Source of the DNA: Cutaneotrichosporon cavernicola
Lineage: Eukaryota; Basidiomycota; Tremellomycetes; Trichosporonales; Trichosporonaceae
Assembly (NCBI RefSeq): GCF_030864355.1
Contig: NC_083396.1
Location: 2,046,001 to 2,110,000, forward strand
DNA: 64,000 nucleotides
Direction of reading: 5' to 3'
Each line of letters starts with the position of its first letter. Position 1 is the first letter of the stretch. Of this stretch, positions 53,332 through 63,588 are shown piece after piece. Under the pieces are notes generated by a model. That model searched no databases and was not told the origin of the DNA. It worked only from the letters and a program-made list of their open reading frames with translations. The translations under genes were made by a program, and so were the position numbers.

Positions 53332-54458
53332 ATGAAGAAGCGCCTCTCTGCTCATGCAGCTGCACGCAAGCGCCATCGACCCGTTGTTCGACCAGGTCGC
53401 AAGCGATCGCAGGAGCCGAAACTGCCAGCTACCGAACGCAGTCCGTCAGTGCATGGCCTCGAGCAGAGCTCGCGGGGTCATATGAAGCCCAAAGAAGCAG
53501 AGCATGTCCCGGCCCTCCCCAGTTCGGGCTTCGCTTCCACTCCTCCGAGCTTCAACCTCGGTATCAATCGCCAACGCGTCGTGCTCATCGAGCGGCCCAG
53601 CTGGTGGCGCCAGCTCCAATATTCATCCTCTCCATATCAAGTTCGGTCGCCCGCTACGCCACGACCGGTTGGCTTACAGTCGCCTATCCGTCTCAGTCGG
53701 TCGGCTTCACCGTTGCATGCCAGAGCAATGCAGCTCTCCCCCCAATCAGAGGGACCAGGGAATGTAAAGCAGCTTGCCACGCGAAATAGTCGTTCGCGTT
53801 GGGCAGCGCAGGCGGAGAGCTGTTCTCTGGTCCCAGTTCGGGCCCGACAACCCAACTTGTCCGACATCTCCAGTCCCAGCTTCCACCCTTATGAGCTACA
53901 CTCTTCACCTTCTCCCATGGGCCGGACCCGTTGCCAAGCCAAGCACCGCACGCCATTCCTCGACCGTTGCCTAGTTCTCCGGGAGGTATGTATTTTCTCA
54001 CCCAATGCTCACTTTAGAACACCCCAACATTGCCATCACAACTGGCAACCCCTCGACCAAGACCAAACCCCGTTCAATTCCGTGTACGCTCTGTCGAGGA
54101 CGTAAACCCTTTCGCTCTCTCCGTCTCCAAGACCAAAACACGCCTGAACCCATTACCGCAGGTTTCTCTTCCGACAACGCCCACAACACCTCCACAAAGC
54201 CTCCCAAGCGGCCTCTCCAGGACGAGCTGCAATAACCCTCCCCGAGTCGTTTCCAGGTTCTACAGCACACCCCTCGCTCCTGAGAGAACACGAAAGAGGG
54301 TGCGATTCGCAGACGTCAATGACCAAGCGACAATTGTTTCAGGAGACTTGCTCCCTTCCTCCACGCCAAAACGTCCTCGAACACAAAAGTGGCCATCAAA
54401 CAACTTAACCCTGGAACGTCTAGCAGCTGAATGCTCATCCCAGCCCCGCACGCGGTAG
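53332..54458 (+). CDS. basic disordered protein with KRVRF motif, function unknown
   Basis: The frame is open from 53095; ATG 53332 (CACATGA) is chosen. Exon 1 53332..53985 and exon 2 54018..54458 (32-nt intron GTATGT...ACTTTAG) give 364 aa. The product is rich in Arg, Ser and Pro, beginning MKKRLSAHAAARKRHRP. Exon 2 reads RVRSVEDVNPFALSVSKTKT and then TRKRVRFADVNDQATIV, containing an RVxF-type (KRVRF) docking site for protein phosphatase 1. The rest is not recognised. Upstream ATGs (for example 53173) could extend the N-terminus. A nuclear, PP1-binding role is inference from the motif only. Confidence 0.5.
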
Positions 54459-54641
54459 TTGATCACCCAGAAGATCCATACTCTACCACATATCCCTTGT
54501 AGCGCACCCCAATGCAACGTCCTTGACACTACTTGGTCAAGCAGGTTGGGCATAGATTTCCTCAATTCCTGGCCCCTTGGATGGCGCCAAACCATACATA
54601 CATGGCTCGCCCCAAGACCACGAAAATGTGCAACAAGCACG

Positions 54642-54747
54642 TCCTCGCTAGTATATCGGTTAGTATATTCGCCTCTCAGTTGAGAGCTGCTCGAGCTCTG
54701 GCTCAGCGTGTCCGCGAAAGAGCAGGGTTCAACTCCCTGGCGGGGAA
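54642..54747 (+). tRNA. tRNA-Glu(CTC), 34-nt intron
   Basis: Acceptor TCCTCGC/GCGGGGA, D-arm GTATATCGGTTAGTAT, anticodon stem TTCGC/GCGAA, loop CTCTCA, T-arm CAGGGTTCAACTCCCTG. Mature 72 nt identical in arms to the 45710 copy; only the intron differs. T6 run downstream. Confidence 0.93.
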
Positions 54748-55025
54748 CTTTTTTGCCCCTGCGCATGTGGGAGCGATAGGGAGGGGGTCTGAGACCTTGC
54801 TTGGATCGAGGAAGCTGGTAGGGTGAATGGAATTGTCCGACATGGTTACGATTTTTCATGAAACGTGTTCCGTTTCGACCAGAAACGGGGCTGACCCTTT
54901 TTCGTCCTCAGGTGCTTGGAGCGCGTCTAACGAAAACCAGCTGATTTGTGCTCGCCTCTTCTTCTCATAACGGAAATTCTGCACAGGTTACATTAGCTAC
55001 AGTATGGGGCTCCGAGTCGAGTTTT
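54748..55025. other. intergenic, no gene seen
   Basis: Short region between tRNA-Glu and the Cys-rich reading frame on the minus strand. Confidence 0.5.
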
Positions 55026-55201
55026 TCACTTGCACGCGCCACAGGTGATGATGCGCCGCATAAACTTGTTGCAGAACTTGCAGTAGAAGCAGCGGTCCTC
55101 CTCGTCCCAATAACGCTTGCACTCCTCTGCCGTGAGCAACATTCGCTAGTCTACTCACTGCCTTTGTTCTCTCCAGTCTCGTGGTGGCCCGCGCAGGTCA
55201 T
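55026..55201 (-). CDS. small Cys-rich zinc-ribbon-like protein or last exons of a larger one
   Basis: From ATG 55201, exon 55201..55159, a 32-nt intron (GTGAGT...ACGGCAG) and exon 55126..55026 give 47 aa. The last exon encodes ECKRYWDEEDRCFYCKFCNK and ends CGACK, with C17, C27, C30, C33, C43 and C46 spaced as in zinc-binding ribbons, and codons almost all C/G-ending, as in real host exons. Without the intron a 38-residue frame starting MLLTAEECKRYW also ends there. Upstream pyrimidine-AG and GT sites (for example an acceptor at about 55260) suggest these may be the 3' exons of a longer Cys-rich protein that I could not assemble with certainty. Function unknown. Confidence 0.35.
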
Positions 55202-55982
55202 TATTGTTTTTTTCAAGGTTCGCCAGGAGGGTGATGCGTGCAGCGTGAGTTGCGTCAATTCTGGAGAGAAAGTAGACAGAGGCCAAGGTGCTGTGGTCAG
55301 GATGGTGAACGCGGCGTTGTTTTGTACCTCCCCAGACTGATGGTGCCGAGGGCGACCGCGGCGGACCCAGCTAGTTCGGGGCCTGGGTCTGGGTTCATGC
55401 AGCGGCCGTGGCATCGTGTCCCGAGGCGCATTTCTGGTGGTGCAACGGACGTCCCGGTGACCCACGCCCCGCCTACAGTTTCAGGAGACCCGTCCGTGCC
55501 CATACCGTCCGAGACGGCGGACCGCGCCCAGTCCCGCGGCAATATTCCTCGTCATTTTTACATTCCTCGCGGTCGTTTTCCGGTGCGGTGGAGTGCTTCA
55601 GTGTGCCGCTGAATCCCGGTGCCGATCTATCGCGGACTGTGAGTTGCTCCACTGGGTTTTAAAACGGACCCAGTACCTGCTCAGACCCGATATGGCCAAG
55701 GAGGCTGTGCTAGGACCTAGCAAAAGGGAAGAGCAACTGAAGGCACGTTGTATCTGCCCGGTGGAACCAGCAAAACCTGGATGCATGCTTCCGGTAACGT
55801 GTTAGGGCACCAAAACAATTCGAGTACCTGGATCTTGTTGATCATAATGACAATTAACCGAACGATCAACACGAACGTGTTCAATGCACACCGATAGCTC
55901 GCACCAGGTTGCCGGCAAACGGGTCAACGAGGACGCGTATAATTAGAGCCCTTAGGCCGCGGTCCCCCCATTGAGAGTCAGG
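55202..55982. other. possible upstream exons of the Cys-rich gene, otherwise no gene seen
   Basis: On the minus strand, splice-like GT (GAG|GTACAA near 55318) and AG (CTCTCCAG near 55261) sites flank a possible intron, but exon frames do not join cleanly. No complete gene is supported. Confidence 0.3.
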
Positions 55983-56546
55983 ATGTCCCGATCCGCCGCC
56001 TGGCTGAGCAAGGTGTTTCTCTGCCTCGTTAACCGATCTTGGTTTCAGAGCAAAACCTCCATCCAAGCCGACAAGTACTCAACAGCGGCTCCCAAACCGA
56101 TAGTGACAAACAAAAACGACGCGAAGAGCCCCACTACCAACAGCGCAGTGACGGTGGTCCAGGCTCTCTCCTCTGAGCCAAACTGCGCCACTCGGACCAC
56201 GCCGATTCGCACCATTACCTCGGTAACCACGGTGGCTCCGTTTCCTGCGCCCGGCACCGTTCTCACTTGGGAGCTTGTGTTTCCGGCCCTGTTCGACCCC
56301 GACGTGATGAACACGCCTCTGTACCAACAGCGGTCCGACGCCGCCAGGTTCGCACAGGTTAGTGGCCAACTGTATCTCCTCGTGAGCATTCTTTTCCCGT
56401 CTTTCGTCTCCAGCACACGCTGGGACGCATTCGTCGTGCAGAACCAAGCGGCAGACATCGTTGAGATGCTGGGTGCGATCGCGCTGGCGTCTACCCCGCC
56501 TATGCACTTTGGCACAACCCCTATCTTACCGGAGATAAGCGGATAA
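55983..56546 (+). CDS. orphan open frame of uncertain strand
   Basis: 187 codons from ATG 55983 (AGGATGT). The second half is hydrophobic in patches (LVFPALFDPDVMNTPLYQQR, VSGQLYLLVSILFPSFVSST). The opposite strand is also open (56515..56045) and encodes a plausible TM helix (TALLVVGLFASFLFVTIGLG). Neither has a known domain or decisive codon bias, so at most one is real. Confidence 0.2.
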   Translation: MSRSAAWLSKVFLCLVNRSWFQSKTSIQADKYSTAAPKPIVTNKNDAKSPTTNSAVTVVQALSSEPNCATRTTPIRTITSVTTVAPFPAPGTVLTWELVFPALFDPDVMNTPLYQQRSDAARFAQVSGQLYLLVSILFPSFVSSTRWDAFVVQNQAADIVEMLGAIALASTPPMHFGTTPILPEISG

Positions 56547-56895
56547 TAGACCCCCCTAACATGAGGGTTTTCCTCATAGAATGACGAGAAAAGTGAACAA
56601 TATCAGACATGGCCGATTACGTAGTGAAGTAGTTTATACTGTTCCTCAAGGAGTGATGGGTCAAGAATGAACTGGAGTTGAGAGTGAGCAGGGTAGTGAT
56701 CGTCGTGACCACTTAAGCGATGTGTTGCGAAATCTCCCAGCCCTGGGTTGGATCCGATCGAACAATCTATACAAGCGACAAGTGAGGTGAGATTGCCTAC
56801 TTTGAGAGCCAACGTCATACACAATCTGCGCTCTGCATGTCTCCCACTGCTGACTGGCTACTGCTAAACTACAAAACGCCGTCTCATATCCTAAC

Positions 56896-58374
56896 TCACG
56901 CCTTGCTGACCCACAGACTCTGGGGCTCCATCCAGCCCTCAAGGCCGGTGACGCCGAGCTCACGGCCCAGACCACTAGACTTGGCGCCGCCAAACGGAAC
57001 ATTCGGATCGAGATGGAAGTGGCAGTTGACCCAGGATGTGCCACACTCGAGGCGCTGGGCAAGACGAACCGCACGCTCCGTGTCCTTGCTCCAGACGGAA
57101 CCACCGAGGCCCATCTTGGACACGTTGGCACGTGCAAGCACGTCCTCCTCGTCGCTCCACTTGAGGAGCGGAACGATGGGGCCGAATGGCTCCTCCTGGA
57201 CGATGCGAGACTCCTCGGGAGGGTTGTCGATGATAGTCGGGTGCATGTAGTAGCCCTTTGGCTGCACGGTGCGGGCGTCGAGCTCGCCGCCGACGATGGC
57301 GTTCCAGCCCTGCTTCTTGATCTCGCTGAACATCTCCTGCACCTTGCCGTACTGCATGGCGTTCTGGATGGGGCCGACGAGCGTGGTCGGGTCCTCGGGA
57401 TTGCCCATCTTGATGGACTTGGCAAAGTCGATGAGGGCGGCCTTGAAGGGCTCATACACCTTCTCGTGAACGTAGATGCGCTTGATGTCCATGCAGATCT
57501 GACCCGAACCAAGGAACGCCATCGTGGCGACAGTGGGCACAGCCTTGGCCAAGTCGGCATCGTCGCAGACGATTGCGACGTCGTTGCCGCCGAGCTCGAG
57601 GGTCACACGCTTAAGGGTGCGGGCGCACGAAGCCATGACCTTCTTACCCGTGAACGACGAGCCCGTAAACGACACCTTGTCAATGTCAGGGTGCTCGGTG
57701 AGCATGGGTCCGAGGTCGTCGCCGCCGCTAAGAGCCTGGATGACGCCCGGTGGGAAGATGCCCGAAGCCAGCTCGACAAGCTTGAGGTTCGAGTAAGGTG
57801 TGAACGGCGAAGGCTTGACGATGACACAGTTGCCCGTGATGAGACCGCTCGTAATCTTGATCGTGCAAAGGAGCAGGGGCCAATTCCAAGGGACAATTGC
57901 GGCACCAACACCAAGGGACACGTGGCGCAGGGTGCCGGTCATCTCGGCGCTGTCGACGAGCACCTTGTCCTCGACACGGAGTGCCGCAAGCGCGCGGCCA
58001 AACTTGATGGTGCTGGCGAACTCCATGCCCGCAGTCGAGACGCCCTTTCCAGTCTCCTTGACGATCATGTCGACAAAGCCGGCCTGGTTCGCTTCGACGG
58101 CGTCGACAAGTTTGTTCAGCAGCGCCTCGCGCTCGTCCCACGACGTCTTGCTCCACGCCGGGAAAGCAGCGCGGGCGGCCTCGACAGCCGCATCGACATC
58201 ATCCTGCCCAGCAACGGGGACCTCGGGGAGAGCCTCCTCGGTCGCGGGGTTGATGCCATGGCGCGTCTTGGCCGTCTTGGCGGCCTGGCCGTTGATGGTG
58301 TTGTGGTACGACTGCGTGAGTGTTCATCTCACGAGGCTACTTACAGTCCAGTCGAGAGTGGTAGATGCTGTCAT
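56896..58374 (-). CDS. NAD(P)-dependent aldehyde dehydrogenase
   Basis: Oxidises aldehydes to acids. Exon 1 58374..58345 (MTASTTLDWT), 33-nt intron (GTAAGT...TCACGCAG), exon 2 58311..56896, giving 481 aa, the normal ALDH length. The cofactor-binding and catalytic motifs are intact: VPWNWPLLL, KPSPFTPYSNLKL, FTGSSFTGKKV, LELGGNDVAIV with catalytic Glu249, and FLGSGQICMD with nucleophile Cys283 (34 residues apart, as in the family). PFGPIVPLLKW and PFGGAKSSGLGRE follow near the C-terminus. No targeting peptide is evident, so it is probably cytosolic. The exact substrate class cannot be set; it resembles fungal aromatic/aliphatic aldehyde dehydrogenases. The long open frame on the other strand is a codon-bias shadow. 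Confidence 0.9.
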
Positions 58375-59124
58375 GGTGGGAATTTGATGAGATGGGAGAA
58401 GAGTATTGTGGACGTGGACGTGGAAGTGTTTATAGTGCGTAATGTTCCTTTGTCATGAACCGGTTACTAAGCTGCCCAATATTGCCCACTACCGCCACCC
58501 ATCGCCTGCCGGGTCGGCTCAATCCTCGAACGCGATCGGGCCCACACTGTCACCAAAGGTCAACGGCCTTAGCCGTTGGCCAGTCACCACCCAAAATCAG
58601 GTCCTGAGGATCAAGTCTCAGCCTAAACTGGATACTTCATTCCGGGGCCCGGGAATGCACAGCATTCCGGTACTGTTCCAATTCTCACGCTGACAGGTTT
58701 CAGAAGCAAAACAGGTAATTAGTCAAGATACCACTCACCATCTTATCTGCGCCTCTCGTTTCAGTTGGCTCGGCTATCGGCCACTCGGTATCTACCAGAA
58801 TTAGGTCCCGGCTAATCCAGAACCTGTCAGACTGTGACGTGGATTGAATGACATAAACATGGGGATGCAATCCTGGATATCTGGAACCCCTATGGGGATG
58901 AGCTAATAGGGAATGCCCTATATAGGGGTGGAACCAATAAGGATCGCCATACAAGGAAATAGAGGCTAGGGAGATATTGACAGTACCTCGGAATTAGCAG
59001 CGAGACCGGGGTCGACGCGTGATGACGCGAGTTGAACACAATTCTAAGCACATCTATCTAAACTCATCCATATCCATCCCACGATTACTTCTCACACATA
59101 ACCAAGTGATGGGGGTTGGCCAAG
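58375..59124. promoter_or_regulatory. divergent promoter region, no gene seen
   Basis: 750 bp between the divergent ALDH and DUF4211 genes. The part 58740..58970 is A/T-richer. An upstream ATG at 59109 opens a 9-codon frame (MGVGQDEPA, TAG ending 59138) overlapping the start of the next gene. Confidence 0.45.
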
Positions 59125-60951
59125 ATGAGCCCGCTTAGTCAAGCGGACATTGACAGATTCTTCAGTACGAGCTCGCCACGCTCGAGACCACGACCCAGAC
59201 CGAGACCACCACGCGCCTCACGCTCGTCACCGCCACCCGTGTCCATAGTCGTCCACGACTCGGACGACGATATTGTTGCGTTACCCAGTGAACCAAACGC
59301 CTTGCCGCGTCCGGCGCGTCCCTCGTTCCCAAACAAGTTTCCAAGTCTCGCCAGCGACGAAAGCGCCGAAAACAGCGACTCGGATATCCGGGCTGTTCGC
59401 CTCAGCCCCAAGCGCAAGGCTTGGCGCGCCACCACTCGACGCGTCGTGAGCGACGATGATGACGAGGACACTCTGCCCATCAGTGGCAAGCGTAAGGCCG
59501 CGAGCAGCTCTGAAAGCGAGTCTGAGGCGGGGCTGCGAAACGGCGTGAAGAACCGCCATCCACGCGCTCGCGACCCAGGTTCCGGAAGGTCTGGTGACGA
59601 GGAACCTTGGCCTTCTCGGCGCCTCACGCGTGCACAGCGGCGGAGGCGCGACTCCGACAGTGGCTCCCCGAGCGAGCGGCCCGCCAGGCGGCGGAGGCGG
59701 AGCAGTGCCAAGCACACGCGTCTCGACCCAGACGAGGAGAGTAATGAAGCGGCGACGGAGGAGGAGAGTGCCGACGAGATTGAGCTCGATGAGCCAGAAC
59801 GATTTGTGACGGCCACGAGACTGCGCACCCGCGGCGAAACGGCGCAGCAGCGCATGCTGCGCAAGCTCAAAAACCGACGCCTGAACTTGCCGTCGTCGGA
59901 TGACGAGGAGGAGGAGAGCGAGGGGCCTAGCGGGGCGTGGGAGTATGTGCGAGACGATGACGACGGGTTCATCTCAGAGGACGACGGGTTCGACGAGAGA
60001 CTCATGCCGTCCGAGTTCTCGCTTGGCTACGCCCAGAGCCAGGAGTACAAGTTCAAGGTCATGTTCCAGTACCTTCTCCTGCTCGTGATCCATGGCCCGG
60101 ACGTGCTGCCCCTTCGCGGCGCACAGAAGGAGTACATGGCGCCTGTAGGCGAGCTGCGCTCTTACATTCGTGGCATCCGCAACTTGCGCGTGCGCTCGCA
60201 GATCTGGCGTCCCGAGTTTGTCAAGGCGCTCGAGACCTACCCCAAGTTCCTGGTAGGGCTTTGAATGAAGAGGGCTGACGTCAGGTGTCGAGTCGAGCCG
60301 AGATTGCGCGTTACTGCCACGCGTGTAACCGCCGGAACCAGCACTGCTGGCAGTCTGTGTATCTGACGGGAACCCAATACGACCCTGAGTCCCACGATGA
60401 GGTCGAGGGCCATACCGGCAATGAGGGTGATGACGATGATGATGACGATGACGAAGACGGGGACGGGGAGAAACTACCCCGCAACTTTGACATGGGTGAG
60501 TGCACGACTGAGTTGGCGACACGAGTCGCGACACGCCCTAATTCTAGGGCCCCACTGCCTCGATTCTGCGCGCCTATACCACGCCCTCTCTCACTGGGAG
60601 CACCACCTCTTCCGCCGCATCCGTGGCCTGTACCGCGAACTCCTGAGGGCCAAGGGCGTCGATGTTGATGACAACGACGACAGCGACAGTGACGGTGATG
60701 TCGATGATGCCGAACTCTTCACCTCTGTGGCGGAGCGCGTGGCTGAGCTCCGCCGCACACAGCTGCCAGATGAGCATGACGTGAATGCCGTACTCGAGTG
60801 GATGGAGGGGCGGGAATACCAAACCAAAGTGAGCTTTGCGCTGGAGCTGTGCTGATCGAAGGCATTCGAGCACTTTACTGGTCTCGAGCAGAAGGCACGC
60901 ATGCTGGGCGGCGACGACATGTTGCGCGAAACTGGCCCAGACCATTACTAG
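59125..60951 (+). CDS. DUF4211-domain protein, acidic/basic disordered N-terminus
   Basis: Exons 59125..60252, 60285..60495, 60548..60828 and 60862..60951 (introns 32, 52 and 33 nt) give 569 aa. ATG 59125 lies in AAGATGA, with an overlapping uORF at 59109. Residues 1-290 are long disordered acidic and basic runs with nuclear-localisation-like clusters (RLTRAQRRRRDSDSGS, ARRRRRSS). From about residue 300 a folded domain (YKFKVMFQYLLLLVIHG, LRSYIRGIRNLRVRSQIWRP, VKALETYPKFL) leads into a Cys-containing block C387-x2-C390...C397 (YCHACNRRNQHCWQ), then WEHHLFRRIRGLYREL and FEHFTGLEQKARML. This order matches fungal DUF4211 proteins, found with chromatin in some fungi. Molecular role unknown; a nuclear chromatin function is inferred. 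Confidence 0.75.
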
Positions 60952-61413
60952 AGACGACGTGATCACTGATGTGTATAGATCTGGATCGGACGCTTCTTGT
61001 AGTTGTCCTGGAGTATGTACAAACGGCAAAAACCTAAGTGTGGTAAGGAACCTAGAGACTGTATGAGCTTGAACGATACAGTATTTGATCAATCGGACCG
61101 ATTTGGGCCGTCGACTCATGTCTATGAGGGCCGCAGCGCAATGCACTTACCGGGTTCGAGATCAAAAACTGGATCGGAATGCCAACCCAACCACACCAGT
61201 CTCGAAGCAACTTGACGATCTTCTTGTACCATGGCCTTCTACAAGGTGTTGGAGGAAATGTGACACAAACGACAACAGCATATATACAACACTAATCCCA
61301 AGCGCGTCCGTGGGTTGGGTTGACCTTCAGCCTTTTGTATTGCACTCTTCCTATAATATGACGTTCCAAAACCTGGTAGGTCAGTTATGTCCTTTCGCTA
61401 CTCTGTGACCCAC
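60952..61413. other. intergenic, no gene seen
   Basis: About 460 bp between convergent genes. No coding frame supported. Confidence 0.5.
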
Positions 61414-61764
61414 CTACAGCCCACTCTCGACGTTGTCGGCCCACCGTACCTGCTTCCCACTCTTGGCTTTACGGACCACTACCTCCTCGTCTGATCCACT
61501 GTCAGAGAGCTCTGAGTCGGAGCTGCCTGACGGCGTACGCCATGACTCGGTGATCTGCCACATGGCTCTCTGGAGCTCGGTGATAATGAGGCGGTTGACT
61601 CTGTTGGCGATGGTGATCGCTTCGCGGGTATATTCCCATGCTGCGGAACAAGACGCAGACCGTTCGGCGTCGTCCATCTTCTCGGTGTTCTTACTGATCT
61701 GCTGATTCAGGCGGTAGATGTGGGCTCGCAGCTTCGGCAGAGAGCTTGGGGGAAGGAGAGCCAT
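61414..61764 (-). CDS. small helical protein with KQVRW motif
   Basis: 116 aa, single exon, ATG 61764. The N-terminal half is likely alpha-helical (LPKLRAHIYRLNQQISKNTE, WEYTREAITIANRVNRLIIT), followed by an acidic Ser stretch (SGSSDSELSDSGSDEE) and KSGKQVRWADNVESGL. The KQVRWA tail resembles RVxF-type PP1 docking. No family recognised; codon use fits host genes. Confidence 0.5.
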   Translation of the reverse strand: MALLPPSSLPKLRAHIYRLNQQISKNTEKMDDAERSASCSAAWEYTREAITIANRVNRLIITELQRAMWQITESWRTPSGSSDSELSDSGSDEEVVVRKAKSGKQVRWADNVESGL

Positions 61765-62161
61765 TGGTGGACGAAGAGGATTGTGGTGATCGTCAGGGCT
61801 TCGAGACGGGCACCTACTCAGTCGGTTGTGATGGATACTCTCTTATACTGTCAGACCAACTTTGGCTATTATGACTCACGTCAGATGCTGCCTGCGATGG
61901 GCTCTGAGAGGAACAAAACTCAGACGTGGTGAGGGCCTGCATCTTAAGCAGCGGTTGCTCTCAGGTGGACTGGACCGGCATCAACTCGGACTGGACATTC
62001 GTCTTGGTTGAGCGTGCTCGTCGGCCATATCGGTAAACCAAGGCCGACGTTGACGCACACCCCATCAGATGCGAGGTGGACCCCCGTTTATTCCCAAGGA
62101 ACTCACTGAGCGTCAACACACTCATCTCGGCGAAGCTAGCTGTTCTCTTTGTTCTACAACA
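61765..62161. other. intergenic, no gene seen
   Basis: About 400 bp, presumed promoter for the genes on either side. Confidence 0.45.
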
Positions 62162-62446
62162 ATGTCCGCACCTAACAAAGTTTGGAGATCCGGGCTCGAG
62201 GCACGGCGCCACGGCACCCGCCACACGATCCGTGACGTGGCGCACTCCGCCAATCTGCACCCATCACTCCGCAAATACCTCCAGTCGGAATGGGACGGCA
62301 GTCAATCTGGACGAATAAAGGACATGGAACAATCACAGAAGACGACGCAACCGGCTTATCTGGTCGGGTGTGATGGCTTCACCGGAGTAAATCAATCAAG
62401 TCATAGAGACAAGCCATTGAGCCACTTGTTGATGATTAGATTATGA
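62162..62446 (+). CDS. small hypothetical protein
   Basis: 94 codons from ATG 62162 (ACAATGT). The first 50 codons are C/G-ending like host genes (VWRSGLEARRHGTRHTIRDV, HPSLRKYLQSEW), but bias drops after about 62320, so an unseen intron or chance frame is possible. No domain recognised. Confidence 0.3.
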   Translation: MSAPNKVWRSGLEARRHGTRHTIRDVAHSANLHPSLRKYLQSEWDGSQSGRIKDMEQSQKTTQPAYLVGCDGFTGVNQSSHRDKPLSHLLMIRL

Positions 62447-63484
62447 CAGCATCCCAAGTACGTTCTTCATTGCTGCACTATTAAAGGGGTCGGATTATTC
62501 CCAAATTTGCCGCAGTTTAAAATCGACCAAATCCCTTGGAAAACCTGCTCGGCTTCACCGAGCACAACCCCAGCCTGACCTAGTTTCCATGTTGCGACTG
62601 CGGAACAGCTTCTTGTGGAAGTGCGAGGAGAGGTGCAGGGTCCCTCTCCCAAAAGCTTCTCGAGGACCGCGTGAATTTCTTTGGCGTCTATCCGAAGTTG
62701 CTCCACAGACCCCAATACCCTTTCTTGTCAATGCTCGGGTTGATCCGACACCACTCCCGCCGCAATGGCCGCTTGGCCAACCTCTGATAACAGTACGGGC
62801 AGCGAAGCAAGATCGGTCATTTCCGGGGGAGGGTGGGAGGGTGCACAAGGAATCTGAGCACAGACACGCCTCGCCGGGCGCCGGTCGGTCGCTTCTGTCC
62901 GCCTGCCGCGTGCCATCTGCCACCTGACCTCCTGAATCCCCACAATCTCGACAGGCACACAACGTCTGTACATTGCTAGCGTGACCAACAGCTCTGAGGT
63001 GAGGTGGTTACAGGAGCATATTGAGCCTCCGATATTCCGTGAGCGCGGGCTGCGGTTGCTGCCTGTGGCCAAGAGATCATGAGAATCTGAGGAGCAAGGG
63101 AATGTGTCATCTCAATCGCAGGGATGCGCCTCATTCCAAAAGCAGAGGGTGTCAAGTGAGTGCTTGGACCATTTTACGATTTCTGTATTAATACTGTCCT
63201 TTGCCAAGGGCCCAACGTGACGTCTCCGCTTGGTTGTAATCTTCCACCAATCCCCGAGGTCACACGCCCAGGTCTAGGTCCAGTCCAGTCCAGTCCGGCA
63301 TTTCCGGAATGTGACGCGCAACGAATAGTATGTTACGACGCGCAAATCATCGGAATGCGGCTTCTTTTCAAACCAAGGGACAAGGTGCACAAGACTTGCT
63401 GAGCCATCCAAGTTCTTTACTACGAAAAGTGGGCATCAGATACCAGAACGGCGGAGCAGGGAGAAATGATTCTCGAAGAGTGTA
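62447..63484. other. intergenic, no supported gene
   Basis: About 1 kb. Frames at 62555..62962 and 62589..62927 overlap on opposite strands and neither has domain or codon support. Confidence 0.45.
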
Positions 63485-63588
63485 GGGCGTGTAGCTCAGT
63501 TGGTAGAGCGTGTCATTAGCAGACAGCGTGTGATGAGCACACCATCTTGATCTTGACAAGGTCTTTGGTTCGATTCCTAACTCGTCCA
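63485..63588 (+). tRNA. tRNA-Ala(AGC), 31-nt intron
   Basis: Acceptor GGGCGTG/CTCGTCC with the same T-T pair found in yeast tRNA-Ala. D-arm AGCTCAGTTGGTAGAGC, anticodon stem TGTCA/TGACA across the intron, loop TTAGCA (anticodon AGC). T-arm TTTGGTTCGATTCCTAA has one T-T mismatch. Discriminator A. A T4 run follows. Confidence 0.9.

Noticed and set aside
57013..58458. 481-codon open frame on the plus strand opposite the aldehyde dehydrogenase
   Set aside because: It mirrors the C/G-ending codon bias of the real minus-strand ALDH gene and has no domain; the ALDH motifs prove the minus strand.
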